A stretch of 14,040 bases of DNA from Oscillospiraceae bacterium (GCA_902803695.1 CADCQX010000083.1:1-14040); one strand, 5' to 3'; counted from the first letter of the stretch, positions 1-6,451 are shown. Numbers and translations: made by a program. Notes: a model not told the origin generated them from the letters alone.

Positions 1-2
1 AA

Positions 3-44
3 GACGACTATACAAATATCACCGCAGTCCGGAATGCTCTCTAA
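3..44 (+). CDS. Possible C-terminal tail of an upstream gene (partial)
   Basis: Frame 3 of the first bases reads as a 13-residue tail, DDYTNITAVRNAL, closed by TAA at 42-44. Its codons (gac, atc, acc, gca) resemble those of neighbouring genes. The gene would begin outside the window. Frame 1 is also open, to a TAA at 52-54, so the frame choice is uncertain and no product can be named. Confidence 0.3.
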   Translation, partial: DDYTNITAVRNAL

Positions 45-72
45 TCTGAATTAAGAATTGAAACATATTTAT

Positions 73-113
73 CTTTGTCCTGTCTATATGGATATAGAAG
101 GGAAAGGACAAAG
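73..113 (+). promoter_or_regulatory. Leader hairpin that can mask the ribosome binding site
   Basis: CTTTGTCC (73-80) is perfectly complementary to GGACAAAG (106-113). Inside it, CTATAT (84-89) pairs with ATATAG (92-97) around a two-base GG loop. The outer 3' arm covers the last part of AAAGGA (103-108), the Shine-Dalgarno sequence for the ATG at 118. No T-run follows, so it is not a terminator. A role in controlling translation is inference. Confidence 0.4.
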
Positions 114-117
114 AAAA

Positions 118-996
118 ATGAATAAAAGAAACATATTGCATATCTGGATCCCGCTTCTTATCGCTGCTACGGCCGCTTCAGCGTGTAGTCAGGAGATCAG
201 TCCCGTTTCAACAGAGACTTCATTTGTTGCTACTATAACTACGGAAACTTCTTACGAAACTGAAATAGAAACGGAAGCGACAACAGAGACCACAGAGGAA
301 GAAACAACAACTGAAACTGTTGAAGAGACTTCCGAAGAAACGACAGAAGAAATAACAGAAGAAACAACGACTCCTGTCACTGAACCGGATACTTATGAAG
401 ATTTCACTTATCAGATCTCTATCGTAACGGTAGAAGGTTCATCATCCGACAAAGGTTATTATGTATTTAATGCGCCTGCTAATGCACTAAGATATGTTGT
501 TGTAATCTCATCAGATAACGTGGGTGAGGGTGGATATGAGTTTATTGCAGATGAAGTTAAATATGACGGTTCGATAGTGACGATCACAGTCGAGGAAAGT
601 CCCTTGGATTTTGTGGAAGAGGGAAGCTACCCGTGTTGTGCTGTCGAATTAAGTACGCTCCCTGATGAGATCATAGTTAAAACGACCGATGACGAATTGC
701 TTGATCCTTTGTATGTCTATCTGAAAGATGAAGAGATAAGTGACGATTACAAGGCTATCTTTTACAGTGACGGCGGACAGGAAAAGATATATGTATATGA
801 ACTCAGTAACGGTGAATACAAGTGGCTGATCGAAGGATCGTACGGAGACTTCAATCAGAGCGATACCGATAAGAGTATAAGAGGATTTGGTCTGGCAAAG
901 ACTAAAGAAGAACTGATGGAATTAGTCCGGAAACATTCGTGTCGGATATTCACTTATCCGGGGGAGACAGATTATCATAGTGTTGATGCATTCTAA
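118..996 (+). CDS. Thr/Glu-rich cell-surface lipoprotein of unknown function
   Basis: The 292-residue product starts with a short basic N-terminus, a hydrophobic stretch (IWIPLLIAATAASAC) and a lipobox ending in SAC. It is therefore predicted to be a lipoprotein on the outer face of the membrane. About 65 residues follow that are almost entirely Thr, Glu, Ser and Val, an extended spacer lifting the rest off the surface. The C-terminal roughly 200 residues are acidic and look folded, with many aromatic and beta-prone segments, but I recognise no family. The ATG at 118 is chosen because AAAGGA lies 9 bases upstream. The in-frame TTG at 58 would add 20 residues ahead of the signal peptide, would destroy its form and has no ribosome binding site. 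The gene stands alone and ends at a hairpin terminator. Confidence 0.85.
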   Translation: MNKRNILHIWIPLLIAATAASACSQEISPVSTETSFVATITTETSYETEIETEATTETTEEETTTETVEETSEETTEEITEETTTPVTEPDTYEDFTYQISIVTVEGSSSDKGYYVFNAPANALRYVVVISSDNVGEGGYEFIADEVKYDGSIVTITVEESPLDFVEEGSYPCCAVELSTLPDEIIVKTTDDELLDPLYVYLKDEEISDDYKAIFYSDGGQEKIYVYELSNGEYKWLIEGSYGDFNQSDTDKSIRGFGLAKTKEELMELVRKHSCRIFTYPGETDYHSVDAF

Positions 997-1002
997 ATGA
1001 AA

Positions 1003-1041
1003 AAGGACTGATCTCTTAGTATGAGACCAGTCCTTATTTTT
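1003..1041. terminator. Bidirectional intrinsic terminator between convergent genes
   Basis: A 13-bp stem (1003-1015 with 1023-1035, one A/C mismatch) encloses a 7-base loop. A T-rich run follows on the plus strand (1037-1041), and an A-run (1000-1004) precedes it, giving a T-run on the minus strand. It can therefore stop both the lipoprotein gene ending at 996 and the minus-strand gene ending at 1055. Confidence 0.9.
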
Positions 1042-1054
1042 CGTTATAGATTTA

Positions 1055-1807
1055 TCAGCCCTGCCAGTCGACATCGACTTCGAATGTGCTCTGAAGTTCA
1101 ACTGCGAATTCCTCCATCACATCTGTTGACGGAGCGATGTCTTCGATAATCCATGTGTCGTGATCTTCTTCCAGGCTATGGTAGAAATAGGAACACCAGA
1201 TAACATACGGAACTTCATCGTCAAGAACGTAAAGAGCTGTAAAGGCGGATTCGTTCATCTTCTCTCCATCACCAATCTGACCACGGACCCAGTATGCGTC
1301 AACGCCATCGATATTTGCAGGCTCTACAGTGACATCCTTTGTGTAGAAAGTGATTGAATTGAACTGCGAATAGAAATAGCGTCTGATATGATTTTTCAAT
1401 AGATCCTCATCTACCAGAGTTCTCATTTCATCAATGGTTAAAGATGAGAGATCAGCACCGTCTGTATTATTGAACGCATATGCATAGAAGTAGAACAGCG
1501 GGATATTGTCTTCATTAACATAACCATAACCGCTGCACTGATTATTTACATTAACGGCGCATTCGGGGTAATAGAAATTCCACTTGCCAAGGCATTTCTT
1601 TTTCGTCATCTCGTATTTCTTGGAAGAGGTCTCTTCTGAAGATGAAGTATCTTCTTTATCCTGATCTTCGGATTTTGCATCTATCTTCTCATTCTTTGTT
1701 TCACTTGATGAGTCGTTGTTTTTTGCTTTATCACCGGAACAACCGATCAAAGATAAAGCCAAAGCCGAACAGATAATAAGTGCGAATATTTTATTTATAT
1801 TTTTCAT
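1055..1807 (-). CDS. Lipoprotein partner of the membrane-bound sigma factor
   Basis: The 250-residue product has a classic lipoprotein signal: MKNINK, a hydrophobic core, then LIGC with the lipidated Cys at residue 23. A charged Ser/Asp/Glu/Lys linker runs to about residue 65. The remainder (about 66-250) is rich in Tyr, Phe and Asp with scattered Cys, and is presumably a folded extracellular domain. I do not recognise the family. The ATG at 1807 follows AAAGGAG, which overlaps the TAA of the upstream sigma gene with only 12 bases between the genes, so the two are almost certainly co-transcribed and translationally coupled. A role in sensing or modulating the signal read by the sigma fusion is inferred from context only. 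The TGA stop at 1055 lies just after the shared terminator. Confidence 0.88.
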   Translation of the reverse strand: MKNINKIFALIICSALALSLIGCSGDKAKNNDSSSETKNEKIDAKSEDQDKEDTSSSEETSSKKYEMTKKKCLGKWNFYYPECAVNVNNQCSGYGYVNEDNIPLFYFYAYAFNNTDGADLSSLTIDEMRTLVDEDLLKNHIRRYFYSQFNSITFYTKDVTVEPANIDGVDAYWVRGQIGDGEKMNESAFTALYVLDDEVPYVIWCSYFYHSLEEDHDTWIIEDIAPSTDVMEEFAVELQSTFEVDVDWQG

Positions 1808-1819
1808 TGTTTTTCTCCT

Positions 1820-3283
1820 TTACAGATCTTCTCCGATCCTTCTGTTTTCTATCATGAATTCCTGTGATCCAAACACAACGGATGAGAGTTTCTCATCTTC
1901 TCCAGGATTACTGAAGTTCATGAAGTAGAACTCATACATGTTGCCGTCTTCGCCCATGTAGTAATAATATTGTCCGTAATCCAGCGCTTTTCCCGTTATG
2001 TAGGAAGGTGTTCCGATCAGAGGTAAAAAGTCTTCCTCGAACATTCCAATCTGAACATCATAGAAATCCATGTCGGTTCCTTCCATGAATACTTCGACTG
2101 CTATTACGGTATCGTCATCACTGACGCTTGTTCCTTCTCTTGAAGCAGGAACGTCCAGATAACAGAAGAAAGCGTAGTATGATAATCCTTCGTCATATAC
2201 GGCTGATACGTTTCCGTCGAAGATAGTATCTTCGTCGATAGTAAATCCCATATCCTTGATATCACCTATGGTGCATGGGAGTTTTATCTCATGACCATTG
2301 ATGACAGGAAGTTTGGTAATGAGATCAGCTTTCGGATCGAGTATAGAATTTAATTCTTCAACACCGGATTCATCAGATGAAGAGTTGTTATCGCTTTCAA
2401 CGATATCGTTGTTTTCGGATTCTTTTTCGGAAGATCCTTCATCTTCGTTATCCGAGAGCTCTGTTTCTGACTTCTTGTTCTCGGGTTTCTTGTTTGTACT
2501 TTGCGTCTTATAGATGACTATCCCTGTTGTAGCCGCGGCTGCCATAGTAACTGCGGCTATTATCGCAATGATTATTTTCTTTAACATTAAACCAGTCCCT
2601 TTCTTGATCGCCGTAGAGGCAACCTTAGTTCCGGCATTCGTAACGGATGCCTTGGTTGATGCGGACAAGGTTAAAAGTGAAGCGGGCATCGGCTTGAGCG
2701 GCACCTGCTCGGCTTCTTTCATAAACAGTTTGGTTAGGAATGGGATTGCCATTGCAAACAGTTTCGTATCATTATCTTCTTCATACTTCTCGACCTCCTT
2801 TTTGATTGTTTTCTTGGCAAAACTGATACGCCATGAAACAGTTCCCTGAGGAATACCCAGCGCTTCAGAGATCTCCTTGGTGCTCATCTCGTCAAAGTAG
2901 AAGAGTATAAGAGTTCTTCTTACTTCTTCTGACAGTGAGTTTTCAATGATGTCCATGACGATCTTGCGCATCTGCTCCGATTCGATGATCGAATCCGGAA
3001 GGAAATCCTCAGATACGGTCTCTACCTGGTCGAAGAACTCGTCATCTACGTTGTCGGTTCTGGTAAGCTTGATCTTGTCCAGACACTTGTTGGCGGCTGT
3101 TTTCTTGAGCCACGACAACACCTTGCTCTTATCCTTGATGGTGTCATAGGATCTGATCAAGGTTACGAAAGTATCATGGACTATATCTTCGGCATCCTGT
3201 TCGTCCTTGAGGATCGACATAGCCGTCCAATATACTGCGCGATAGCCTTCGTTGTAGATCTTCTCGAGTTCAGAGTCGTTCAT
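1820..3283 (-). CDS. ECF-type sigma factor fused to a transmembrane helix and extracellular domain
   Basis: The 487-residue product has sigma region 2 at about 5-72 (DAEDIVHDTFVTLIRSYD, then WLKKTAANKCLDKIK). Region 4 lies at about 112-165 (LSEEVRRTLILFYF, then the helix-turn-helix MSTKEISEALGIPQGTVSWR). These domains recruit RNA polymerase and read -10/-35 elements. Unlike ordinary ECF factors of about 170-200 residues, this one continues with a cytoplasmic linker, a basic patch (KKGTGLMLKK), one Ala/Ile-rich transmembrane helix (about 236-258), an acidic Ser/Glu/Asp spacer (260-312) and a roughly 175-residue domain (313-487). By the positive-inside rule that domain is outside the cell. No zinc-finger anti-sigma motif is visible. 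I chose the ATG at 3283 because AAAAAAGGAGG lies at ideal spacing. A start at 3307 would add eight residues encoded by the binding site itself. The partner lipoprotein follows 12 bases downstream. Confidence 0.88.
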   Translation of the reverse strand: MNDSELEKIYNEGYRAVYWTAMSILKDEQDAEDIVHDTFVTLIRSYDTIKDKSKVLSWLKKTAANKCLDKIKLTRTDNVDDEFFDQVETVSEDFLPDSIIESEQMRKIVMDIIENSLSEEVRRTLILFYFDEMSTKEISEALGIPQGTVSWRISFAKKTIKKEVEKYEEDNDTKLFAMAIPFLTKLFMKEAEQVPLKPMPASLLTLSASTKASVTNAGTKVASTAIKKGTGLMLKKIIIAIIAAVTMAAAATTGIVIYKTQSTNKKPENKKSETELSDNEDEGSSEKESENNDIVESDNNSSSDESGVEELNSILDPKADLITKLPVINGHEIKLPCTIGDIKDMGFTIDEDTIFDGNVSAVYDEGLSYYAFFCYLDVPASREGTSVSDDDTVIAVEVFMEGTDMDFYDVQIGMFEEDFLPLIGTPSYITGKALDYGQYYYYMGEDGNMYEFYFMNFSNPGEDEKLSSVVFGSQEFMIENRRIGEDL

Positions 3284-3371
3284 TTTTGCCTCCTTTTTTA
3301 TCCGCATCTATCTATTAGACGAATAGCTAAAGCGGTTTCTTGGGTAGATCGAGAAATTTTTTTCTGGGATT

Positions 3372-3380
3372 ATTTTATCA
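3372..3380 (-). promoter_or_regulatory. Candidate promoter of the sigma-lipoprotein operon (extended -10)
   Basis: On the minus strand this reads TGATAAAAT, an extended -10 (TGnTAAAAT) about 90 bases upstream of the sigma start. No good -35 is seen. The same extended form occurs ahead of other genes in the window, which supports it modestly. Confidence 0.4.
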
Positions 3381-3432
3381 GAAAAGCTCTTAACACTATC
3401 TTTAACATTCTTTGTGTTTTCTTATACATGTA

Positions 3433-3462
3433 TTGACGATAAGTTTAAACTCCCTCGATAAG
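3433..3462 (+). promoter_or_regulatory. Sigma-A type promoter for the small membrane protein
   Basis: TTGACG (3433-3438) and GATAAG (3457-3462) are separated by 18 bases. Transcription would begin near 3469, giving a leader of about 30 bases before the ATG at 3501. Confidence 0.55.
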
Positions 3463-3500
3463 ATGTAACCATAAAACTAAAACAAAGCGAGGGTATAAAA

Positions 3501-3689
3501 ATGAAAAACGTAATCACAGGAAAAGCAGTAATCAGAGTTATCTCAGTTATCGGAACTATCGCAGGAGCATTCATGTTCGGATTAGGCATCATGAAAAGAG
3601 AGCCGGGCCTCATGATCTGCGGCGGTGTTATCGGACTTGCTAACATGAGATTCTTTGGAACAACTTTCGAAGCAGGCGTTAATAAGTAA
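3501..3689 (+). CDS. Small two-helix membrane protein, unknown function
   Basis: The 62-residue protein has two hydrophobic segments, about 9-29 (IRVISVIGTIAGAFMFGLGI) and 36-49 (GLMICGGVIGLANM), joined by a short basic turn (MKREPG). It is likely a small integral membrane protein with both ends on the same side. GAGGG lies 7 bases before the ATG, and a recognisable sigma-A promoter is upstream, so expression is credible despite the size. It is transcribed divergently from the membrane-bound sigma factor, 217 bases away, and stands alone before a terminator. A longer reading frame on the opposite strand is regarded as a shadow because it has no start signals and would run through the promoter. 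No family assignment can be made. Confidence 0.75.
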   Translation: MKNVITGKAVIRVISVIGTIAGAFMFGLGIMKREPGLMICGGVIGLANMRFFGTTFEAGVNK

Positions 3690-3726
3690 TTTTCGAGAAG
3701 ATACAAAAAAGATATGATGAAATGAA

Positions 3727-3758
3727 AAGAGGTACCCGGTCGGATACCTCTTGTTTTT
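3727..3758. terminator. Bidirectional intrinsic terminator
   Basis: AAGAGGTA (3727-3734) pairs with TACCTCTT (3745-3752), with two further inner C-G pairs and a GGTC loop. GTTTTTG follows on the plus strand and AAAA precedes it. It serves both the small membrane protein gene and the fumarase operon ending at 3760. Confidence 0.88.
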
Positions 3759-3759
3759 G

Positions 3760-4338
3760 TTATACCAGTTTGTCGAATCTTTCTTTATAGATCTTCTTGT
3801 TGTTCTCGAAAAGGTTATTGCCTTGTGTATCAATGGATACGATCAATGGTCCGAACTCTTTGACCTTCATTACCCACAAAGCTTCAGGCATTCCGAAATC
3901 CATCCATTCAACATCTGTGATCTCTTCAACTTCCTGTGCAGCAACTACGGCACATCCGCCCGGATATGCGCAGTGGATGGCACCGAACTTCTTGCATGCT
4001 TCAGCGGTCTTTTCCATCATTCCGCCTTTACCGACGATAAGACGGATACCTGTCTTCTCGATGAACTCAGCCTCAGCTGATTCCATTCTTCTGCTGGTTG
4101 TAGGGCCGATGGAGACCATGTACTGCTTGCCGTTCTCATCTTTTCCGACGATAGGACCTGCGTGGAAGATAGCGCCTTCCTTAAGATCGAGCCTGTCAGG
4201 CATCCTGTTCTCGATAACGACTCTCTTATGTCCGCTGTCACGGCATGTTGCAAGAGTACCTGTAAGATAAACAGTATCTCCGATCTTAAGATCTTTGATC
4301 TGATCATATGAAATTGGCGTAGTTAATATCTTTTTCAT
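3760..4338 (-). CDS. Class I fumarate hydratase / L-tartrate dehydratase family, beta subunit
   Basis: The 192-residue protein corresponds to the C-terminal domain of class I (iron-sulfur) fumarases, made as a separate subunit. It forms the swivelling domain that closes on the substrate bound by the alpha subunit, for reversible hydration of fumarate to malate. Visible family motifs are FHAGP (58-62), GPTTSRRME (78-86), the GKGGM loop (103-107), the CAYPGGCA segment (123-130) and FGMPEALWV (148-156). The length is normal for the separate beta subunit. The gene starts 3 bases after the alpha stop, and its GGAGGG binding site lies in the end of the alpha gene, so the subunits are made together. 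Sequence alone does not firmly separate fumarase from L(+)-tartrate dehydratase. Fumarase is preferred because no tartrate genes are nearby. Confidence 0.93.
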   Translation of the reverse strand: MKKILTTPISYDQIKDLKIGDTVYLTGTLATCRDSGHKRVVIENRMPDRLDLKEGAIFHAGPIVGKDENGKQYMVSIGPTTSRRMESAEAEFIEKTGIRLIVGKGGMMEKTAEACKKFGAIHCAYPGGCAVVAAQEVEEITDVEWMDFGMPEALWVMKVKEFGPLIVSIDTQGNNLFENNKKIYKERFDKLV

Positions 4339-4341
4339 CTT

Positions 4342-5238
4342 TTAACCCTCCAATGCTTTCTTGTGAGATACGAATTCGGTAGTAAGATCATCGTGGATGA
4401 TGATATCACCTCTTCGTGTAGCCCAGCATCCGGTTGTGATACCTACACCGAGTGTAGCAGGGTGATGAGCAGCTGCTTCGATATTTACGTTCAATACTGT
4501 TCTGGAACCGCCAAAGCCCAAAGGAGCGATGCCGAGTGAATCGAGACCTTCCTGGATCTCTTTCTCGAGCTTAGCAACTTCAGGATACTCGGAGTGAGTT
4601 CCGATAGGTCTTAAAAGTGCCTTCTTGGAAAGCATTGCCGATGTGGCAGCGCATGTACCGAGTCCGATACCGATGCAAAGAGGAGGGCATGCGTTTACGC
4701 CCCAGTCAAGGATCGTCTGATATACGAACTTCTTTACGCCCTCTACTCCTTCGAGAGGCATGAGGACTTTGCTCCTGCCCGGAAGCGAACATCCGCCGCC
4801 TGCCATGTAAAGACGTACACGGAGATCCGAACTGTTCGGAACGAGCTCATATTCGATATAAGGTGCGCCGTAACCGACGTTATCGCCTGTGTTATGTTCG
4901 CCCAAAGGTTCTACGACGTTAGGGCGGAGAGGAGTTTCCAGAGTAGCCTTACGTGCTCCTTCTCTGAGGATCTCCTCGAGTTCGTTTATATATGGAGAGG
5001 ATGTACCTACTTCTACAAAGTACTGAAGTACACCTGTATCCTGACAGATAGGTCTGTGAAGTTCCTTGGCAAGATCGAGATCTTTTACCATGCACTCATA
5101 CATTGTCTTTGCATGAGGTATAGTCTCTTCATTGGCCAGTTCTCTGATCCTTTTCTCAACATCATCTGCGAGATAGATACCGGTTGTAGCGGTGAAATCC
5201 TGGATGATCTTTATCAACTGTTGTTTTTTGTCTTCCAT
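4342..5238 (-). CDS. Class I fumarate hydratase / L-tartrate dehydratase family, alpha subunit (4Fe-4S)
   Basis: The 298-residue protein is the catalytic, cluster-carrying subunit of a cytoplasmic two-subunit hydro-lyase that interconverts fumarate and malate. Three family cysteine motifs can ligate the 4Fe-4S cluster: ICQDTG (C65), NACPP (C184) and TGCWATRRGD (C271). Other signatures are RPNVVEPL (105-112), GDNVGYGAP (118-126), IGIGLGTCAATS (189-200) and LGFGGSRTVLNV (240-251). Where many class I enzymes read GGGSENK, this one reads AGGGCSLPGRSK (146-157), an unusual extra Cys near the active site. The ATG at 5238 has GGAGG at ideal spacing and a promoter about 35 bases upstream. In a strict anaerobe this enzyme fits a reductive or incomplete TCA branch, or amino acid catabolism. 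Such clusters are oxygen-sensitive. Confidence 0.94.
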   Translation of the reverse strand: MEDKKQQLIKIIQDFTATTGIYLADDVEKRIRELANEETIPHAKTMYECMVKDLDLAKELHRPICQDTGVLQYFVEVGTSSPYINELEEILREGARKATLETPLRPNVVEPLGEHNTGDNVGYGAPYIEYELVPNSSDLRVRLYMAGGGCSLPGRSKVLMPLEGVEGVKKFVYQTILDWGVNACPPLCIGIGLGTCAATSAMLSKKALLRPIGTHSEYPEVAKLEKEIQEGLDSLGIAPLGFGGSRTVLNVNIEAAAHHPATLGVGITTGCWATRRGDIIIHDDLTTEFVSHKKALEG

Positions 5239-5274
5239 TTGAACCTCCGTTTCTGTGCTCTCACACGGGAAGTC

Positions 5275-5283
5275 ATTATATCA
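5275..5283 (-). promoter_or_regulatory. Fumarase operon promoter (extended -10)
   Basis: The minus strand reads TGATATAAT, a perfect TGnTATAAT extended -10, with TTTTTC about 18 bases upstream as a poor -35. The predicted start near 5268 leaves a short leader of about 30 bases with no riboswitch-like structure. Confidence 0.7.
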
Positions 5284-5373
5284 CTTTTTCTGTTTCTCGA
5301 AAAACACATCTCATCTGACAAAACAAATAAACAATTTATATTAGATTGGTGATGGATAAGAAAGCATTAACAA

Positions 5374-5382
5374 TGCTAAAAT
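5374..5382 (+). promoter_or_regulatory. Candidate promoter for the 49-codon ORF (extended -10)
   Basis: TGCTAAAAT matches TGnTAAAAT and lies about 42 bases before the ATG at 5425. The -35 is weak. It is divergent from the fumarase promoter about 90 bases away. Confidence 0.45.
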
Positions 5383-5424
5383 TTTTCTTGTAAAGAATGC
5401 AATTTTGTAGACAAGGAGTATGGG

Positions 5425-5574
5425 ATGATCACAGTTCTTCTGACTGACGGTGAGTTTACGGACGTCAGATTTGTTAACCGGGAGGAAGATCTCGGAATCC
5501 CGGGACTTCGGAAAGCAAAGGAGTCCTACTTCCCGATCACCAAGATAAATAAATGGAGACTTGATGTCGAATAG
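5425..5574 (+). CDS. Small 49-residue hypothetical protein
   Basis: An ATG at 5425 opens a 49-codon frame to TAG at 5572-5574, preceded by AAGGAG (5413-5418) at 6-base spacing and an extended -10 promoter. The product begins MITVLLTDGEFTDVRFV, an alternating hydrophobic pattern that looks like a beta hairpin. A charged middle (NREEDLGIPGLRKAKES) and YFPITKINKWRLDVE follow. It has no signal peptide or membrane helix, so it should be cytoplasmic. Codon use matches the neighbours. It may be conserved in related genomes, but I do not recognise it. An overlapping minus-strand frame begins at TTG without a ribosome binding site and is judged a shadow. Confidence 0.65.
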   Translation: MITVLLTDGEFTDVRFVNREEDLGIPGLRKAKESYFPITKINKWRLDVE

Positions 5575-5718
5575 AAGAGCATTGATTGGGTACAATAGTC
5601 AGTTCTCAATCCAATATGGAAATTATCAATGATATGTGATAAATTTGATGACGGAAGATATGAAAAGAGAGAATGTGTTTTAATTCTCCCATTCTTTGTG
5701 TTTTCTATTTTTGTAGTA

Positions 5719-5758
5719 GTGCAGCGATATTGCTGCGCAAAAAAAAGCGCTTTCGCGC
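5719..5758 (+). promoter_or_regulatory. Structured leader with alternative GC-rich hairpins
   Basis: GTGCAGC (5719-5725) pairs with GCTGCGC (5732-5738). GCGC at 5747-5750 can pair either with GCGC at 5755-5758 (loop TTTC) or with GCGC at 5735-5738 across an A8 run, so the folds exclude each other. The structures end 7 bases before the GGAGG of the next gene. A regulatory role is inference. On the minus strand a 4-bp stem followed by T8 would be a weak terminator. Confidence 0.35.
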
Positions 5759-5776
5759 GAGAATTGGAGGAAATAT

Positions 5777-6418
5777 ATGAAATTACTACAAAAGATCACG
5801 TCACTTATAGTGACAGCAACTATGGTAATGGGACTCGGATCAAGCCTTTTGGCTGCGCCAAAAAGTGTAAAGATCGATGCAAAGCATTTCCCTGATCCGG
5901 GCTTCAGGAACTATGTTTCCAGGAAATTCGATAAGAATCACAACGGTACTTTAAGTGTCGGTGAGATCGAGAATGCGTTGTATATCTCTATCGAAGAAGA
6001 AGACAATGTTGAAAGTCTGCAGGGTATAAGGTACATATGCTTTGTAAAGGAAATTCATGTTTCTGACACATGTCTCAAAGATGAGGAACTTGATCTGTTT
6101 GATATGTTTAACCTTACTAAGATCATGTTCATCAACGTAAAAGGATTAAAGACCCTGACTCCTGGTCTCCTTACGACTCATCTAGAACTCGATTTCTGTG
6201 AAAGCATTAGAACGCTCAATCTTGAGGATACAGATTATCTGACCAATCTCACACTTATCCGTAATCAGAAACTCAGAGGTAATGTTGATGCTTCCGTTAG
6301 CACGTATCTTAAAAACGTGATGATCGATACTTGTCCTCTCGACAGTATAACTATAAACAAAAAAGCAAAATTGGATATGTGTTATGTAACCGATAACATC
6401 AAGGTCATTAAGAAATAA
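5777..6418 (+). CDS. Secreted EF-hand/leucine-rich-repeat-like protein
   Basis: The 213-residue product has a Sec signal peptide (MKLLQK, hydrophobic to about residue 25, likely cut after LLAA). The next segment, IDAKHFPDPGFRNYVSRKF, is the cap commonly seen ahead of leucine-rich repeats in secreted Clostridia proteins. It runs into a textbook EF-hand loop, D52-x-N54-x-N56-G57-x-L59-xxx-E63, expected to bind Ca2+. From about residue 80 to the end, repeating Leu/Ile-spaced segments (LQGIRYICFVKEIHV, LELDFCESIRTLNL, LTNLTLIRNQKLRG) suggest a short, degenerate LRR solenoid. There is no LPXTG, transmembrane anchor or repeat-rich tail, so it is probably released or loosely attached. It is shorter than most family members. 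The start at 5777 has GGAGG 6 bases upstream. The ligand is unknown. Confidence 0.82.
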   Translation: MKLLQKITSLIVTATMVMGLGSSLLAAPKSVKIDAKHFPDPGFRNYVSRKFDKNHNGTLSVGEIENALYISIEEEDNVESLQGIRYICFVKEIHVSDTCLKDEELDLFDMFNLTKIMFINVKGLKTLTPGLLTTHLELDFCESIRTLNLEDTDYLTNLTLIRNQKLRGNVDASVSTYLKNVMIDTCPLDSITINKKAKLDMCYVTDNIKVIKK

Positions 6419-6427
6419 AACATACAG

Positions 6428-6444
6428 CTGATAAACTTTATCAG
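6428..6444. repeat. Short palindrome after the LRR gene
   Basis: CTGATAAA and TTTATCAG flank a single central C, 9 bases after the stop codon. It could form a small AT-rich hairpin ahead of the main terminator. No T-run follows. Confidence 0.4.
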
Positions 6445-6451
6445 GAACTTT

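Noticed and set aside
58..117. In-frame TTG start that would extend the first lipoprotein by 20 residues
   Set aside because: It has no ribosome binding site and would bury the lipoprotein signal peptide; ATG 118 has AAAGGA at good spacing.
3310..3350. ECF-type autoregulatory promoter (GAAAC ... CGTC on the minus strand) ahead of the sigma gene
   Set aside because: The spacer between the boxes is only about 13 bases, whereas ECF promoters use about 16; no support beyond a loose match.
3452..3493. CCCTCG / CGAGGG inverted repeat that could mask the ribosome binding site of the small membrane protein
   Set aside because: The left arm lies at the predicted -10, upstream of the likely transcription start, so it would not be in the RNA.
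3422..3706. 94-residue minus-strand frame over the small membrane protein
   Set aside because: It has no start signals, covers the promoter of the plus-strand gene and looks like a mirror of a hydrophobic coding region.
5341..5595. 84-residue minus-strand frame over the 49-codon ORF
   Set aside because: It starts at TTG with no ribosome binding site and overlaps the better supported plus-strand ORF and its promoter.
5629..5895. 88-residue plus-strand frame overlapping the start of the EF-hand/LRR gene
   Set aside because: It has no ribosome binding site and runs through the leader hairpins and out of frame into a gene with a clear signal peptide.
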